Shown in pieces: positions 1-9,024 of a DNA stretch of 64,000 nucleotides. The notes beneath the pieces were generated by a model. It saw nothing but the letters and a program-made list of their open reading frames with translations, was not told where the DNA came from and searched no databases. Within the stretch, counting starts at the first letter, position 1. Every line of letters begins with the position of its first letter. Position numbers and translations under genes: made by a program. This DNA comes from Pirellulales bacterium (GTDB lineage: Bacteria; Planctomycetota; Planctomycetia; Pirellulales; JAEUIK01). The stretch lies in the NCBI GenBank assembly GCA_019636335.1, contig JAHBXR010000025.1, positions 1 to 64,000 on the forward strand, in the 5' to 3' direction.

Positions 1-92
1 GGGAGAAGGCGAATTCTAGTCCGTCGATGCCCTATGTCGTCCCGCAAAGTGCCCTCTGGACGATTCGACCCCTGCAAACAGCCCGCAATCGC

Positions 93-120
93 CCGCCTGA
101 GGCCCGTGGGCCTCAGGCGG
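93..120. repeat. Perfect 13-bp inverted repeat with 2-nt loop
   Basis: Arms CCGCCTGAGGCCC (93-105) and its exact reverse complement (108-120) flank the dinucleotide GT. It lies 84 bp upstream of the ygiQ-like gene. No T-run follows on either strand, so a classical intrinsic terminator is not supported. It could be a terminator of a gene left of the window, a cruciform or a regulator site. Confidence 0.6.
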
Positions 121-203
121 TATGGCGAGTAGAATACGATGGTCCCGCCTAACTTGCGCCGGGTAAACGTCCCCAGGCCGAGTGCTTTTCCTGTCGAGCG
201 ATT

Positions 204-2210
204 ATGTCTAGCTCCTCCTCACTCCTGCCGATCCTGGGTCAGCCCGCGGCTGCGCCCGTCGTGCCGGTGGCGACGCCGCCGTTGCCGATGTCGCGCGCCG
301 AGATGGAGGCTCGCGGCTGGGACGAAGTCGACATCGTGTTCGTCAGCGGCGACGCTTACGTCGATCACCCCAGCTTCGCGATGGCCCTGTTGGGCCGGCT
401 GCTCGAAAGCGAGGGCTTCCGCGTCGCCATCCTGAGCCAGCCCGACTGGCACTCGTGCGAGCCGTGGCGCGAGTTCGGCCGTCCGCGACTGTTCTATGCG
501 ATCAGCGCGGGCAACATGGACTCGATGATCAATCACTACACGGCCAACCGCAAGGTGCGCAACGACGACGCCTATAGCCCGGGCGGACAAATCGGTCGCC
601 GGCCTGATCGCGCCACGCTGGCCTACTGCCAGCGGGCTCGCGAGGCATACAAGGGGGTGCCGGTCATCGCCGGCGGCGTCGAGGCCAGCCTGCGACGTCT
701 GGCGCACTACGACTATTGGAGCGACAAGGTCCGCCGCGCGATCATCATGGACGCCAAGGCCGACCTGGTGATCTTCGGCATGGGAGAACGCGCGATCATC
801 GAAGTCGCGCGGCGTCTGGCCGCGGGCGAAACGGTGCGCGACCTGCGCGATCTCCGCGGCGCGGTCTATCGCCTGGGGGCCAGCGAGCCCGAGCCGGGCG
901 AAGAAACCTTGCGTCTGCCGAGCTTCGAGGAAGTCTCGACCGACAAGCGCGCCTTCGCGCTGGCCACGCGTTTGATTCACAACGAGACGAACCCGCACAA
1001 CGCGCGTCGCGTGGCCCAGGCGCACGGTCGGGAATGGGTGGTGGCCAATCCGCCGGCGATTCCGCTCGCGCAGGCCGAGATGGATCGCGTGTATGGCTTG
1101 CCCTTCACGCGCAAGCCGCATCCGGCGTACGGCGGGGCGAAAATACCGGCGTACGACGTGGTGAAGCACTCCGTGCAGATCATGCGTGGCTGCTTCGGCG
1201 GCTGTACGTTCTGCTCGATCACGGCGCACGAAGGTCGCATCATTCAGAGCCGCTCGAAGGAATCGATCCTCAGCGAGGTGCGCCGCATGGGCGAAGATCC
1301 CTCCTTTACCGGAGTGGTGAGCGATCTGGGGGGCCCGACGGCGAACATGTATGAGATGCGCTGCTCGCGCCCCGAGGTCGAAGCCGTCTGCCGGCGGTTG
1401 AGCTGCGTTCACCCGACCATCTGCAAGCTGCTGGGGACCGATCATGGACCGCTTATCGAGTTGATGCGCGAGGCACGTCAGCAGCCGGGCGTGCGCAAGG
1501 TATTTATCGCCTCGGGCATTCGCATGGATCTCGCCCGGCGCGATCCGGTCTACATGCGCGAGCTGGTCCGCCATCACGTGGGGGGCAAGTTGAAGGTCGC
1601 GCCCGAGCACGTCGATCCGCAGGTGCTCGACGCCATGAAGAAGCCGGCGAACGACGACTTCCTGGAGTTCGACCGCGAGTTTCAACGGGCGTCGAAGGAG
1701 GCAGGCAAGCAGCAATACCTGGTGCCCTACTTCATCGCCAGCCACCCGGCGAGCACGCTGGATTCGATGATCGAGCTGGCGTTGTTTCTCAAGCGGCAAG
1801 GGTATCAGCCGGACCAGGTGCAAGATTTTATCCCCAGCCCGATGGATATCGCGGCGGCCATGTACTACACGGGACTCGATCCCTTCACGATGAAGCCGGT
1901 CTACGTGGCGCAGCACTTGAGCGATCGCAAGTTACAACGAGCCTTGTTGCAATTCTTCAAGCCCGAGAATTATTTCGAGGTGCGCAAGGCGTTGGAGATG
2001 GCCGGCCGGCGCGATCTGATCGGTGACGGCTGCGATTCGCTGATTCCGTCGCGTCCGCCGAAGGAAGCCCTGCGTCGGCGGCGTACCGAAGCGACGCAGA
2101 CCTTGACCAAGGAAAAACCCTCGAAGCGCGAGTCGCGCAAACAGAGCAGTGGAGGCTATCGTCCGCATCGCACCACGCAGACGCGCCGCACGCGAAAGGG
2201 TCAGCAGTAA
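204..2210 (+). CDS. ygiQ: YgiQ family radical SAM protein (UPF0313)
   Basis: The 668-residue product matches the YgiQ/UPF0313 family, whose substrate is not known. The radical SAM cluster motif is visible as RGCFGGCTFCSIT, with the three iron-sulfur cysteines at about residues 330, 334 and 337 (CxxxCxxC). The N-terminal half carries the UPF0313 region, including DAYVDHPSF near residue 50 and ISAGNMDSMINHYT. The C-terminus is a basic, low-complexity tail typical of the family. The length is a little under the E. coli homologue. The start at 204 has no strong Shine-Dalgarno site. The next gene follows after about 140 bp that hold a palindromic repeat, so it is probably transcribed alone. Family assignment is firm; function is unknown. 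Confidence 0.93.
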   Translation: MSSSSSLLPILGQPAAAPVVPVATPPLPMSRAEMEARGWDEVDIVFVSGDAYVDHPSFAMALLGRLLESEGFRVAILSQPDWHSCEPWREFGRPRLFYAISAGNMDSMINHYTANRKVRNDDAYSPGGQIGRRPDRATLAYCQRAREAYKGVPVIAGGVEASLRRLAHYDYWSDKVRRAIIMDAKADLVIFGMGERAIIEVARRLAAGETVRDLRDLRGAVYRLGASEPEPGEETLRLPSFEEVSTDKRAFALATRLIHNETNPHNARRVAQAHGREWVVANPPAIPLAQAEMDRVYGLPFTRKPHPAYGGAKIPAYDVVKHSVQIMRGCFGGCTFCSITAHEGRIIQSRSKESILSEVRRMGEDPSFTGVVSDLGGPTANMYEMRCSRPEVEAVCRRLSCVHPTICKLLGTDHGPLIELMREARQQPGVRKVFIASGIRMDLARRDPVYMRELVRHHVGGKLKVAPEHVDPQVLDAMKKPANDDFLEFDREFQRASKEAGKQQYLVPYFIASHPASTLDSMIELALFLKRQGYQPDQVQDFIPSPMDIAAAMYYTGLDPFTMKPVYVAQHLSDRKLQRALLQFFKPENYFEVRKALEMAGRRDLIGDGCDSLIPSRPPKEALRRRRTEATQTLTKEKPSKRESRKQSSGGYRPHRTTQTRRTRKGQQ

Positions 2211-2276
2211 CGGCAAGAGGCACAGGCTGCCGGGTGCTGCCAGCCAGTGCAGAGCAGGCTCACAAGTTTGGCCGAT

Positions 2277-2305
2277 CTGGGTGCCACTGGCTACGCCAGT
2301 GCTCT
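2277..2305 (+). repeat. Palindromic intergenic repeat, copy 1
   Basis: The sequence reads GGGTGCCACTGGC-TAC-GCCAGTGCT, an inverted repeat (CACTGGC/GCCAGTG). It matches three other copies at about 4186, 4333 and 5185 that share the core GGGTGGCACTGGC and its complement. It sits between ygiQ and the methyltransferase gene. Confidence 0.7.
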
Positions 2306-2348
2306 CTGAAGGGTTCTCTCGCCGCGAACTGAATAGTCCTTTCACTTT

Positions 2349-3308
2349 ATGTTCGATTCCTCCCAGTACGAGCTGCTCGACTTCGGCGACGGTCGCAAGC
2401 TGGAACGATTCGGCGGCTACGTGATCGATCGCCCCTCGCCCGCCGCCGAGCGAACGTTACGCCATGCGGAGACTCGCGTCTGGCCGAGCGCTGACGCCAG
2501 ATTCGAGCGTACGACGCGCGACGAAGGAGAATGGCACGTCGCGCGCGAAGCGGACTCTCCCTGGATCGTCGAACACGGCGACTGGCGATTGGAACTCAAA
2601 CGCACCGAGTTCGGCCACGTGGGCGTCTTTCCCGAGCAGGCCGAGAACTGGGACTGGCTCGCGCGACAAGTGCGCAGCGCCGGGCGCCCGCTCAAGGTGT
2701 TGAATTTGTTTGCCTACACCGGCGCCAGCACGCTGGCGGCGGCCGCGGCCGGCGCGTCGGTCGTCCACGTCGATGCGGCGCGGAATACCGTCGCCTGGGC
2801 CAGCCGCAACGCGCGGCAGAGCGGGCTGGCCGAGGCGCCGATCCGCTGGATCGTCGAAGACGCGGCCCGTTTCGTACGCCGCGAGGTTCGCCGAGGCAAC
2901 CACTACGACGCGGTGATTCTCGATCCCCCCAGTTACGGCCACGGTCCCAAGGGGGAACCCTGGAAGCTGGGCGAGCACTTGCTGCCCCTCTTGCGCGAGT
3001 GCGCGGTTCTGCTCGGCCTGCAACCGGCGTCCGCCTCGACGCGGCAACCCGCTCGCATACAGGCGGGCGCCGAACTTGCCGCGCAAGTCGCGGACGCCAG
3101 GGCGCAGGCAGAGGGAACTTCTCCGGCGTTTGTGTTGCTTACCTGCCACTCTCCCGGCTTCGGCCCGGCCGAACTGGGGGCCTGCCTGTCCGAGGCCTTT
3201 TTCGGCAGTTGTGGTCCCCGCGTCGAGGCCAAGCGGTTGAAGCTTCGCGCCGGCGATGGGCGGACGCTCGACGCCGGTGTCGTGGCTCGCTGGACGGCGT
3301 TGGCTTAG
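2349..3308 (+). CDS. Class I SAM-dependent methyltransferase (RlmI-like core)
   Basis: The 319-residue protein has a Rossmann methyltransferase fold. Motif I (LNLFAYTGAS) is at about residues 117-126, an acidic ribose-binding stretch (VHVDAARNTVAWA) follows, and the catalytic-type motif ILDPPSYG is at about residues 190-197. This combination is typical of the 23S rRNA RlmI/RlmK-like group and DPPxYG nucleic-acid methyltransferases. The N-terminal PUA domain seen in RlmI is absent or unrecognisable; the first 80 residues are a different, shorter extension. It lies 9 bp upstream of a SpoU-type RNA methyltransferase, so both probably form an RNA modification operon. The exact RNA target cannot be read from the sequence. 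Confidence 0.85.
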   Translation: MFDSSQYELLDFGDGRKLERFGGYVIDRPSPAAERTLRHAETRVWPSADARFERTTRDEGEWHVAREADSPWIVEHGDWRLELKRTEFGHVGVFPEQAENWDWLARQVRSAGRPLKVLNLFAYTGASTLAAAAAGASVVHVDAARNTVAWASRNARQSGLAEAPIRWIVEDAARFVRREVRRGNHYDAVILDPPSYGHGPKGEPWKLGEHLLPLLRECAVLLGLQPASASTRQPARIQAGAELAAQVADARAQAEGTSPAFVLLTCHSPGFGPAELGACLSEAFFGSCGPRVEAKRLKLRAGDGRTLDAGVVARWTALA

Positions 3309-3317
3309 AATCGACGC

Positions 3318-4145
3318 ATGACCGCGACCACGATCACCAGCACGCAGAACCCCAGAGTCAAGCAGGCCGCCGCCTTGCGCGACGCGCGCGATCGCGCCCA
3401 GCAGCAGCGTTTTCTCATCGACGGAGCGCGCGAGATCAGACGCGCGTTGCTCGGTGGACTACACATTGTCGAATACTTCGTCTGTCGCGAGAATCTCCGC
3501 ACGCAAGAGGCTCAGCAGGCGCTCGACGAGCTCACCACGACGAGCGCCGCGAGGTTCGACGTCTCGCCCGGCGTGCTCGAAAAAATCGCCTTCGGCCAGC
3601 GGAACGAAGGCCTCGTCGCCGTCGCGCGCCCCCCCGAGCAATCGCTCGATGAGTTGGAGCTAGCCGCCAGTGGCGTGGTGGCCGTGCTCGTGGGGCTCGA
3701 GAAGCCCGGCAACGTGGGAGCCATCGTGCGCAGCGCCGATGCGGCCGGCGTGGCCGCGGTCATCGTGGCCGATCCGGTGAGCGATCTCTTCAACCCCAAC
3801 ACGATTCGGGCCAGCCTGGGGACGATCTTCACAGTTCCGTGCCGCACGGCCACCAGCGAACGCGCGCTCGCCTGGCTGCGGCAGCGCGGGGTCGATTCGA
3901 TCGTGGCGGCGCGCCCCGACGCCGCGCGCGATTATGCCGAGGTCGATCTCTCGGGCAGGACCGCCCTCGTGCTGGGCAGCGAGGCCGCCGGACTCTCCGA
4001 CGTCTGGCGTGCCCCCGAGATTACCGCGCTGCGTTTGCCGATGCTGGGGGCAGCCGACAGTCTGAACGTCTCGGCCACGGCCGCCGTGCTGTTTTACGAG
4101 GCGCTCCGCCAGCGCCGCCTCGCACGCGGGGCGACTGGGGATTGA
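3318..4145 (+). CDS. TrmH/SpoU family RNA 2'-O-methyltransferase
   Basis: The 275-residue product has all three SpoU (SPOUT) motifs: NVGAIVRSADA at about residue 132, LGSEAAGL at about 219, and LPMLGAADSLNVSATAAV at about 240-256. These form the trefoil knot that binds SAM. An N-terminal substrate-binding extension (NPRVKQAAALRDARDRAQQ...FLIDGAREI) resembles the 50S-L30e-like domain of RlmB/TsnR relatives. It starts 9 bp after the preceding methyltransferase and is probably co-transcribed with it. A TAGAAT hexamer just before the start could be a -10 element, but would place transcription at the start codon. The target nucleotide is not predictable; rRNA or tRNA ribose methylation is the family role. 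Confidence 0.9.
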   Translation: MTATTITSTQNPRVKQAAALRDARDRAQQQRFLIDGAREIRRALLGGLHIVEYFVCRENLRTQEAQQALDELTTTSAARFDVSPGVLEKIAFGQRNEGLVAVARPPEQSLDELELAASGVVAVLVGLEKPGNVGAIVRSADAAGVAAVIVADPVSDLFNPNTIRASLGTIFTVPCRTATSERALAWLRQRGVDSIVAARPDAARDYAEVDLSGRTALVLGSEAAGLSDVWRAPEITALRLPMLGAADSLNVSATAAVLFYEALRQRRLARGATGD

Positions 4146-4185
4146 GCCCAACTTCGATCAAGCATATGAGGCAAGAGTTTGGACG

Positions 4186-4213
4186 CTGGGTGGTACTGGC
4201 TTTGCTAGTGCTT
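4186..4213 (+). repeat. Palindromic intergenic repeat, copy 2
   Basis: The sequence CTGGGTGGTACTGGC-TTT-GCTAGTGCTT is a slightly degraded copy of the palindrome found at 2277, 4333 and 5185. It follows the stop of the TrmH-type gene. Confidence 0.65.
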
Positions 4214-4332
4214 ACTAAGAAAGCTTCTATCACGCTGCGAAAGGTTCAACTTGAGCGAAGCTTCGCTCTTTGATTCGATCAAGAATTCAATCGTCACGAG
4301 CCAGGTACGTACAAATACTGCTCCACTCGCCC

Positions 4333-4357
4333 AGCATTGGCAAAGCCAATGCCACCC
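4333..4357 (-). repeat. Palindromic intergenic repeat, copy 3 (inverted)
   Basis: The sequence GCATTGGC-AAA-GCCAATGCCACCCC is the reverse-strand form of the same repeat; the minus strand reads GGGGTGGCATTGGC. It is the second copy in the 240-bp gap between the TrmH-type gene and the hydrolase gene. Confidence 0.65.
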
Positions 4358-4386
4358 CGAGTCGCTCTATAATTAAGGGAAACGCG

Positions 4387-5166
4387 ATGCCTTCCACGAT
4401 GCGTATATCCGTGTTGTTCCTCGTACTGACCGCGAGTTGTCTGGTGCTGCCCAGTCTGGCAAAAGATCAATCCTTCGACTCCGACGGCGTGAAGATCCGC
4501 TATACCGACGAGGGCTCGGGCCCGCCGGTCGTGCTGATTCATGGCTATACCGCCTCGGGCGACATGAACTGGCGCATCCCGGGCATTATCGCTCCGCTCG
4601 CCAGGCAGTATCGCGTCATCACCATCGACAACCGCGGACACGGGCTGAGCGACAAGCCAACATCGCCCGGCGAATATGGCGCCGTCATGGCCGAGGACAT
4701 TGTGCGCCTGCTCGACCATCTCGAGATCGACAGCGCGCATCTCGTCGGCTATTCGATGGGGGGCATGATTACCTTGAAGGTGCTCGCCACCCACCCCGAG
4801 CGCGTGCGCAGCGGGCTTATCGGCGGCATGGGCTGGATCGAGTTGGCGGAAAGTTCCCGCGAAGATTCGACCGCGGGCGAAGAGCTGAAACCGTTACAGG
4901 CCTGCGCTCAGGGATTTCCCACGCTCGGCATCACGCGCGAGCAACTGACCGCCATCCAGCAACCGATCGAGGTCGTGATCGGCAGCAACGACGGGCTGCT
5001 CGAACGCCGCGTCGATCCCCTGCTCGAAGTGCGCCCCGACGTGCCGGTCGTCGAAATCGAGGGGGCCAATCATGTCACGTGCGTGTTTCGTAAGGAATTT
5101 CGGCAAGCTATCATCGACTTCCTGGCCGAGCAGTCGGCGGATGACGCGCAGCAGACGCCCCAATGA
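4387..5166 (+). CDS. Secreted alpha/beta hydrolase
   Basis: The product from the ATG at 4387 is 259 residues and begins with a clear signal peptide (MPSTMRISVLFLVLTASC... SLAKDQ), so it acts in the periplasm or paryphoplasm. An AAGGGA Shine-Dalgarno site 7 nt upstream supports this start over the longer open frame from 4270. The alpha/beta hydrolase signatures are the oxyanion-hole region HGYT near residue 51, DNRGHGLSDKP near residue 80, and the nucleophile elbow GYSMGG (Ser about 123). The catalytic His is in GANHV near residue 229. TATAAT at 4368-4373 lies so close to the start that a leaderless or very short leader is possible. The substrate is unknown. Confidence 0.88.
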   Translation: MPSTMRISVLFLVLTASCLVLPSLAKDQSFDSDGVKIRYTDEGSGPPVVLIHGYTASGDMNWRIPGIIAPLARQYRVITIDNRGHGLSDKPTSPGEYGAVMAEDIVRLLDHLEIDSAHLVGYSMGGMITLKVLATHPERVRSGLIGGMGWIELAESSREDSTAGEELKPLQACAQGFPTLGITREQLTAIQQPIEVVIGSNDGLLERRVDPLLEVRPDVPVVEIEGANHVTCVFRKEFRQAIIDFLAEQSADDAQQTPQ

Positions 5167-5184
5167 ACACCAACGTTCAACGAG

Positions 5185-5216
5185 CCACTGCTGGGCAAAC
5201 CAGCAGTGCCACCCAG
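5185..5216 (-). repeat. Palindromic intergenic repeat, copy 4 (inverted)
   Basis: CACTGCTGG and CCAGCAGTG form a 9-bp perfect inverted repeat around GCAAA, followed by CCACCCAG. Read on the minus strand it starts CTGGGTGGCACTG, the same head as the other copies. It lies between the convergent hydrolase and purQ genes and could act as a transcript 3' end. Confidence 0.7.
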
Positions 5217-5238
5217 AATTCGTGCAGCGTGTCGAGAC

Positions 5239-6030
5239 TTAGCTGAAGTACCGCACCGCGTTACGGAACACGGCAAAACCGTCGCCGTGCTCGACCGGCT
5301 CGCGGCGGGTCCATTGCGGATGTTGCGTGAAGTCGATGTGACGCTCGGGATGGGGCATCAAGCCGCAGACGCGCCCCGAGCGATCACACAAGCCGGCGAT
5401 GTTCGCCATGGCGCCGTTCGGGTTGGCGGGAAACGGCAGCGGCTCGGTCGACGGTGGGGCATTTCCCGCGCCCGTCGTGTAGCGCAACGCGACCTGTCCC
5501 GCGGCGGTCATCTCGTCGAGCAAGGACTGCGAGCGGACGACGAACTTGCCTTCGGCGTGCGCGATCGGCAGATACATCGTGTCGATGCCCTGGAAGAAGA
5601 TGCACTTCGAGTCGCGGCAGTCGAGGTGTACCCAGCGGTCTTCAAAGCGGCCGCCGTCGTTCAAAGTGAGCGTGGCGGCGGGCTCGCCGTCGCGAACCGT
5701 GTCGAGCAGATCGCCCGACTTGAGCAGGATCTGAAACCCATTGCAGATGCCGAGGATCAGCTTGCCGTCGGCCTTCATGCGGCCCAGCGCGTCGGCCAGG
5801 TGATGGCGGATCTGATTGCCCAGGATACGTCCGGCGGCGATGTCGTCGCCGTAGCTGAAGCCGCCGGGCAGGCAGAGGATCTGAAAATCGTCGACCAGCC
5901 GCGGACGTTCGAGCAGTCGATTGATGTGGATCGACTCGGGCAGGCCCCCCGCGCGTTCGAAGGCGAAGGCGGTCTCCCTGTCGCAGTTCGTGCCAGGCGC
6001 TCGCAGGATCAACACGCGGGGTCGTGCCAT
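5239..6030 (-). CDS. purQ: Phosphoribosylformylglycinamidine synthase, glutaminase subunit PurQ
   Basis: This 263-residue class I glutamine amidotransferase supplies ammonia to PurL in the fourth step of purine synthesis (FGAR to FGAM). The catalytic cysteine is Cys96 in LILGICNGFQ, and the His/Glu pair is His227 and Glu229 in HPERHIDF. The N-terminal LRAPGTNCDRE and PGGFSYGDDIAAGRIL motifs are diagnostic of PurQ rather than other amidotransferases. It lies 54 bp downstream of purL and on the same strand, in line with a tyrA-purL-purQ operon. No stand-alone purS is present here; PurS-like sequence sits at the N-terminus of PurL. Confidence 0.97.
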   Translation of the reverse strand: MARPRVLILRAPGTNCDRETAFAFERAGGLPESIHINRLLERPRLVDDFQILCLPGGFSYGDDIAAGRILGNQIRHHLADALGRMKADGKLILGICNGFQILLKSGDLLDTVRDGEPAATLTLNDGGRFEDRWVHLDCRDSKCIFFQGIDTMYLPIAHAEGKFVVRSQSLLDEMTAAGQVALRYTTGAGNAPPSTEPLPFPANPNGAMANIAGLCDRSGRVCGLMPHPERHIDFTQHPQWTRREPVEHGDGFAVFRNAVRYFS

Positions 6031-6084
6031 GTCGCCATCAGTTCGTGCTAAGGATTCCGAATCAAGAAAAACGCGACGACAAAC

Positions 6085-9024
6085 CTACCAGCGAAGCGGC
6101 GCCTGCCAGGCCTCTTTCAGCGCGGCGATATCTTCATCGATAACGAGCTTGCCTCCGGTACTGGCGAGTCCGCACACCTGCACGCGCCCCGTCTCGGTCA
6201 CCTGACCGATCTTGGCCAGCGGTACTTGGCCGAGGGCGCCTTCAAACGCCGCGGCCTGTTCGGGGGCCACCTCGCACAAGAAGCGCGAGTTCGATTCGCT
6301 GAACAGCAGCGTGGCATCGGCCAGTTCGCTGGGGGGCATGTCGTGGAGGACGCGGTCCAGCTCGATTTCCGCCCCCAGGCCGCCGGCAAAGGCCATTTCG
6401 GCCAGCGCTACGGCCAAACCACCTTCGCTCAGATCGTGGCACGCGCGGACGAGTCGCTCACGAATCGCGCCATGCAAGGCGCGGAACGTGGCCAGCGCCC
6501 GCTCGGGAATCACCTTCGGGACGAGCCCCCCCGCTCCGCCCTCGACCAGGTTCAGATGCGAGCCCCCCATCTCGGCACGCGTCGTGCCGACGAGGTAGAG
6601 GTAGTTGCCCCCGCGTTTCAAGTCCATCGTCACGGCGCGGCTGACGTCGTCGATCTGGCCGATGGCGCTAATCAAGAGTGACGGCGGAATGGCGATCGAT
6701 TGCCGCTGGCCCGAGGTGTCGGTGTATTTGAACTCGTTGTTCAGGCTGTCCTTGCCGCTGATGAAGGGGGTGCCAAAGGCGACGGCCAGATCCTGGCAGG
6801 CCAGCGCCGCGCGAACGAGCGAGCCCAGCGTCTCCGCTCGCTCGCAGTCCCCCCAGCAGAAGTTGTCGAGAATGGCGATCCGCGCCGGGTCGGCGCCGAC
6901 GGCGATGCAATTGCGAATCGCCTCGTCGATGGCGCTGGCGGCCATGTCGTAGGTGTCGAAGTCGCCGTACTGCGGGTTCATGCCGCAGGCCACCACCACG
7001 CCGCGCCGCGAGCCCAGCACCGGCCGCACGACGGCGGCGTCGCCGGGCCCGTCGTTCGACACGCCGACCAGCGGCTTCACGACGCTCCCTCCCTGCACTT
7101 CGTGATCGTACTGGCGAATGATCCACTCTTTGCTCGCCACGTTGAGCGAGCCCAGGATCTTCGTCAGTGTGGGGGTCCAATCGCCGCGGCCGGCCTCGGG
7201 CAGTTTGAACGCCTCGATCGGAGCGGGTTGGTAGACCGCCTCGCGCACGACCGGGGGTTGACCGTCGTGGAGAAACTCCATCGAGAGATCGCCTACCTCA
7301 TGGTCGTGGTAGATGAGCTTCAGGCGGCCCGTGGGCAGGAACTCGCCAATGGCGGTCGCCTCGACCCCTTCCGACCGGCAGAGCGCCGCGAGAGCTTCCC
7401 ATTTCTCCGGCGGCACGGCCACCACCATCCGTTCCTGCGCTTCGGAGATCCAGATCTCGGTGTACGATAGGCCGTCGTACTTGAGCGGCACGCGATCCAA
7501 CCAGACCTGGGCGCCGATCTTGGCCCCCATCTCGCCGACGGCGCTCGAAAAGCCACCGGCGCCGCAATCGGTGATCGCCGTGTAGAGCTCGCGATCGCGG
7601 GCGGCGAGGATCACGTCGAGCACTTTCTTTTCGGTGATGGCGTTGCCGATTTGCACGGCCCCCCCCGAAACGCTCTCGCTTTCCGAGGTCAACTCGGCCG
7701 AGCTGAACGTCGCGCCATGAATGCCGTCTCGGCCCGTGCGACCGCCGACGGCCACGATCAGATCGCCCGGCCGCGCGGCCCCTCGAGCTTTGTCCTTGGG
7801 CAACAAGCCCACATTGCCGCAATAAACGAGCGGATTGCCGAGATAGCGCGGATCGAAATAGACCGCGCCGTTCACCGTGGGAATGCCCATGCGGTTGCCG
7901 TAGTCGCGCACGCCAGAGACCACCCCGCGCATCACGCGTCGCGGATGGAGCACGCCGGGGGGAATCTCCTCGGCCGGGGTATCGGGGGGCGCGAAGCAAA
8001 AGACGTCCGTATTGCAGATGGGCTTGGCGCCCAAACCCGTTCCCAGCGGATCGCGAATCACTCCACCCAGCCCCGTGTTGGCGCCGCCGTAAGGCTCGAG
8101 CGCCGAGGGGTGATTGTGCGTCTCGACCTTGAACACCACATGGTGGTGGTCGTCGAACGTCACGACGCCGGCGTTGTCCTCGAAGACGCTGACGCACCAG
8201 TCGTCGGCGCCGAGCGTGCGGCGGATCGACTGCGTGGCGGCGAAGATCGTCTCCTTGAGCATGTTCTGGAAGTGACGCGAGCCCGACTCGTCGCGGTAGT
8301 GAATGCGTCCTTTGAGGGTCTTGTGGCTACAGTGCTCGCTCCAGGTTTGTGCGACGGTTTCGAGCTCGATGTCGGTCGGTTCGCGGCCCAGCCCGCGGAA
8401 ATGCGTTTGGATCGTCTGCATCTCGGCGAGCGACAGATAAAGCTGTCCCTCGCGACTGAGACGCACGAGCGCCGCCTCGTCGAGGGTCGAAAGGGGCACG
8501 GTCTGCAGCTTGAACGAGTAGGGGGCTCCCACGGCCAACCGGTCGAATGTCAACGGCCCGACAATCACCTCTTCGATGGCGTCGTTGGCCAGGACCTTCG
8601 TGCGCAACAGGCGCAATTGTTCGTCGCTGAGCTGATCGAACCAATATTTCCGCAGCGTGCGGACGGCGCGCACTCGCAACCCCATGTCGGCGATGGCCGC
8701 GATGGTGCTTTCGGCGACGGGATCCATCACGTCCGGCTTGGGCAAGACGTGGACGAGCCGCGCCTCGTTCGACGCCCCCTGATCCGTGATGGCGGCATCG
8801 CCGACGGCGCCGACCGCCGGACGCTCGACGACCGTATCGGCCAGCAATTCGCGGGCGATACGGTCGGCGTCCTCGCGGCCAAGTTCGCCTTCGAGCAGAA
8901 AGCCCCGCGCGGATCGCAGACGCAGGTCTTGCGAGAGCCCCAACTCGGCGGCTTCGAGCCGGACTTGTCGGGCGGCCAGATCGGGCTGGCCTTCGGCCGG
9001 ATGAATATCAACTTCCCAGAGCAT
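6085..9024 (-). CDS. purL: Phosphoribosylformylglycinamidine synthase PurL with N-terminal PurS-like repeats
   Basis: The 979-residue protein is longer than the roughly 730-residue small PurL of Bacillus and shorter than the roughly 1300-residue single-chain enzyme. The difference is an N-terminal stretch of about 200 residues with two PurS-like units. Unit one (residues 1-72) ends in RELLADTVVERP and unit two (88-158) in TKVLANDAIEEV, both resembling the end of PurS. The FGAM synthase linker PTDIELETVAQTWSEHCSHK occupies 216-235 and is followed by the two AIRS-like ATP-binding halves (VKVETHNHPSALEP; GGAGGFSSAVGEMGAKIGA). The glutaminase is the separate purQ product downstream. The start overlaps the end of tyrA by 17 nt. 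Confidence 0.96.
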   Translation of the reverse strand: MLWEVDIHPAEGQPDLAARQVRLEAAELGLSQDLRLRSARGFLLEGELGREDADRIARELLADTVVERPAVGAVGDAAITDQGASNEARLVHVLPKPDVMDPVAESTIAAIADMGLRVRAVRTLRKYWFDQLSDEQLRLLRTKVLANDAIEEVIVGPLTFDRLAVGAPYSFKLQTVPLSTLDEAALVRLSREGQLYLSLAEMQTIQTHFRGLGREPTDIELETVAQTWSEHCSHKTLKGRIHYRDESGSRHFQNMLKETIFAATQSIRRTLGADDWCVSVFEDNAGVVTFDDHHHVVFKVETHNHPSALEPYGGANTGLGGVIRDPLGTGLGAKPICNTDVFCFAPPDTPAEEIPPGVLHPRRVMRGVVSGVRDYGNRMGIPTVNGAVYFDPRYLGNPLVYCGNVGLLPKDKARGAARPGDLIVAVGGRTGRDGIHGATFSSAELTSESESVSGGAVQIGNAITEKKVLDVILAARDRELYTAITDCGAGGFSSAVGEMGAKIGAQVWLDRVPLKYDGLSYTEIWISEAQERMVVAVPPEKWEALAALCRSEGVEATAIGEFLPTGRLKLIYHDHEVGDLSMEFLHDGQPPVVREAVYQPAPIEAFKLPEAGRGDWTPTLTKILGSLNVASKEWIIRQYDHEVQGGSVVKPLVGVSNDGPGDAAVVRPVLGSRRGVVVACGMNPQYGDFDTYDMAASAIDEAIRNCIAVGADPARIAILDNFCWGDCERAETLGSLVRAALACQDLAVAFGTPFISGKDSLNNEFKYTDTSGQRQSIAIPPSLLISAIGQIDDVSRAVTMDLKRGGNYLYLVGTTRAEMGGSHLNLVEGGAGGLVPKVIPERALATFRALHGAIRERLVRACHDLSEGGLAVALAEMAFAGGLGAEIELDRVLHDMPPSELADATLLFSESNSRFLCEVAPEQAAAFEGALGQVPLAKIGQVTETGRVQVCGLASTGGKLVIDEDIAALKEAWQAPLRW

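Noticed and set aside
219..1916. 565-codon open frame on the minus strand opposite ygiQ
   Set aside because: It is fully antisense to a conserved radical SAM gene, and its composition (Arg/His/Ala-rich, no motifs) is typical of shadow frames in high-GC DNA.
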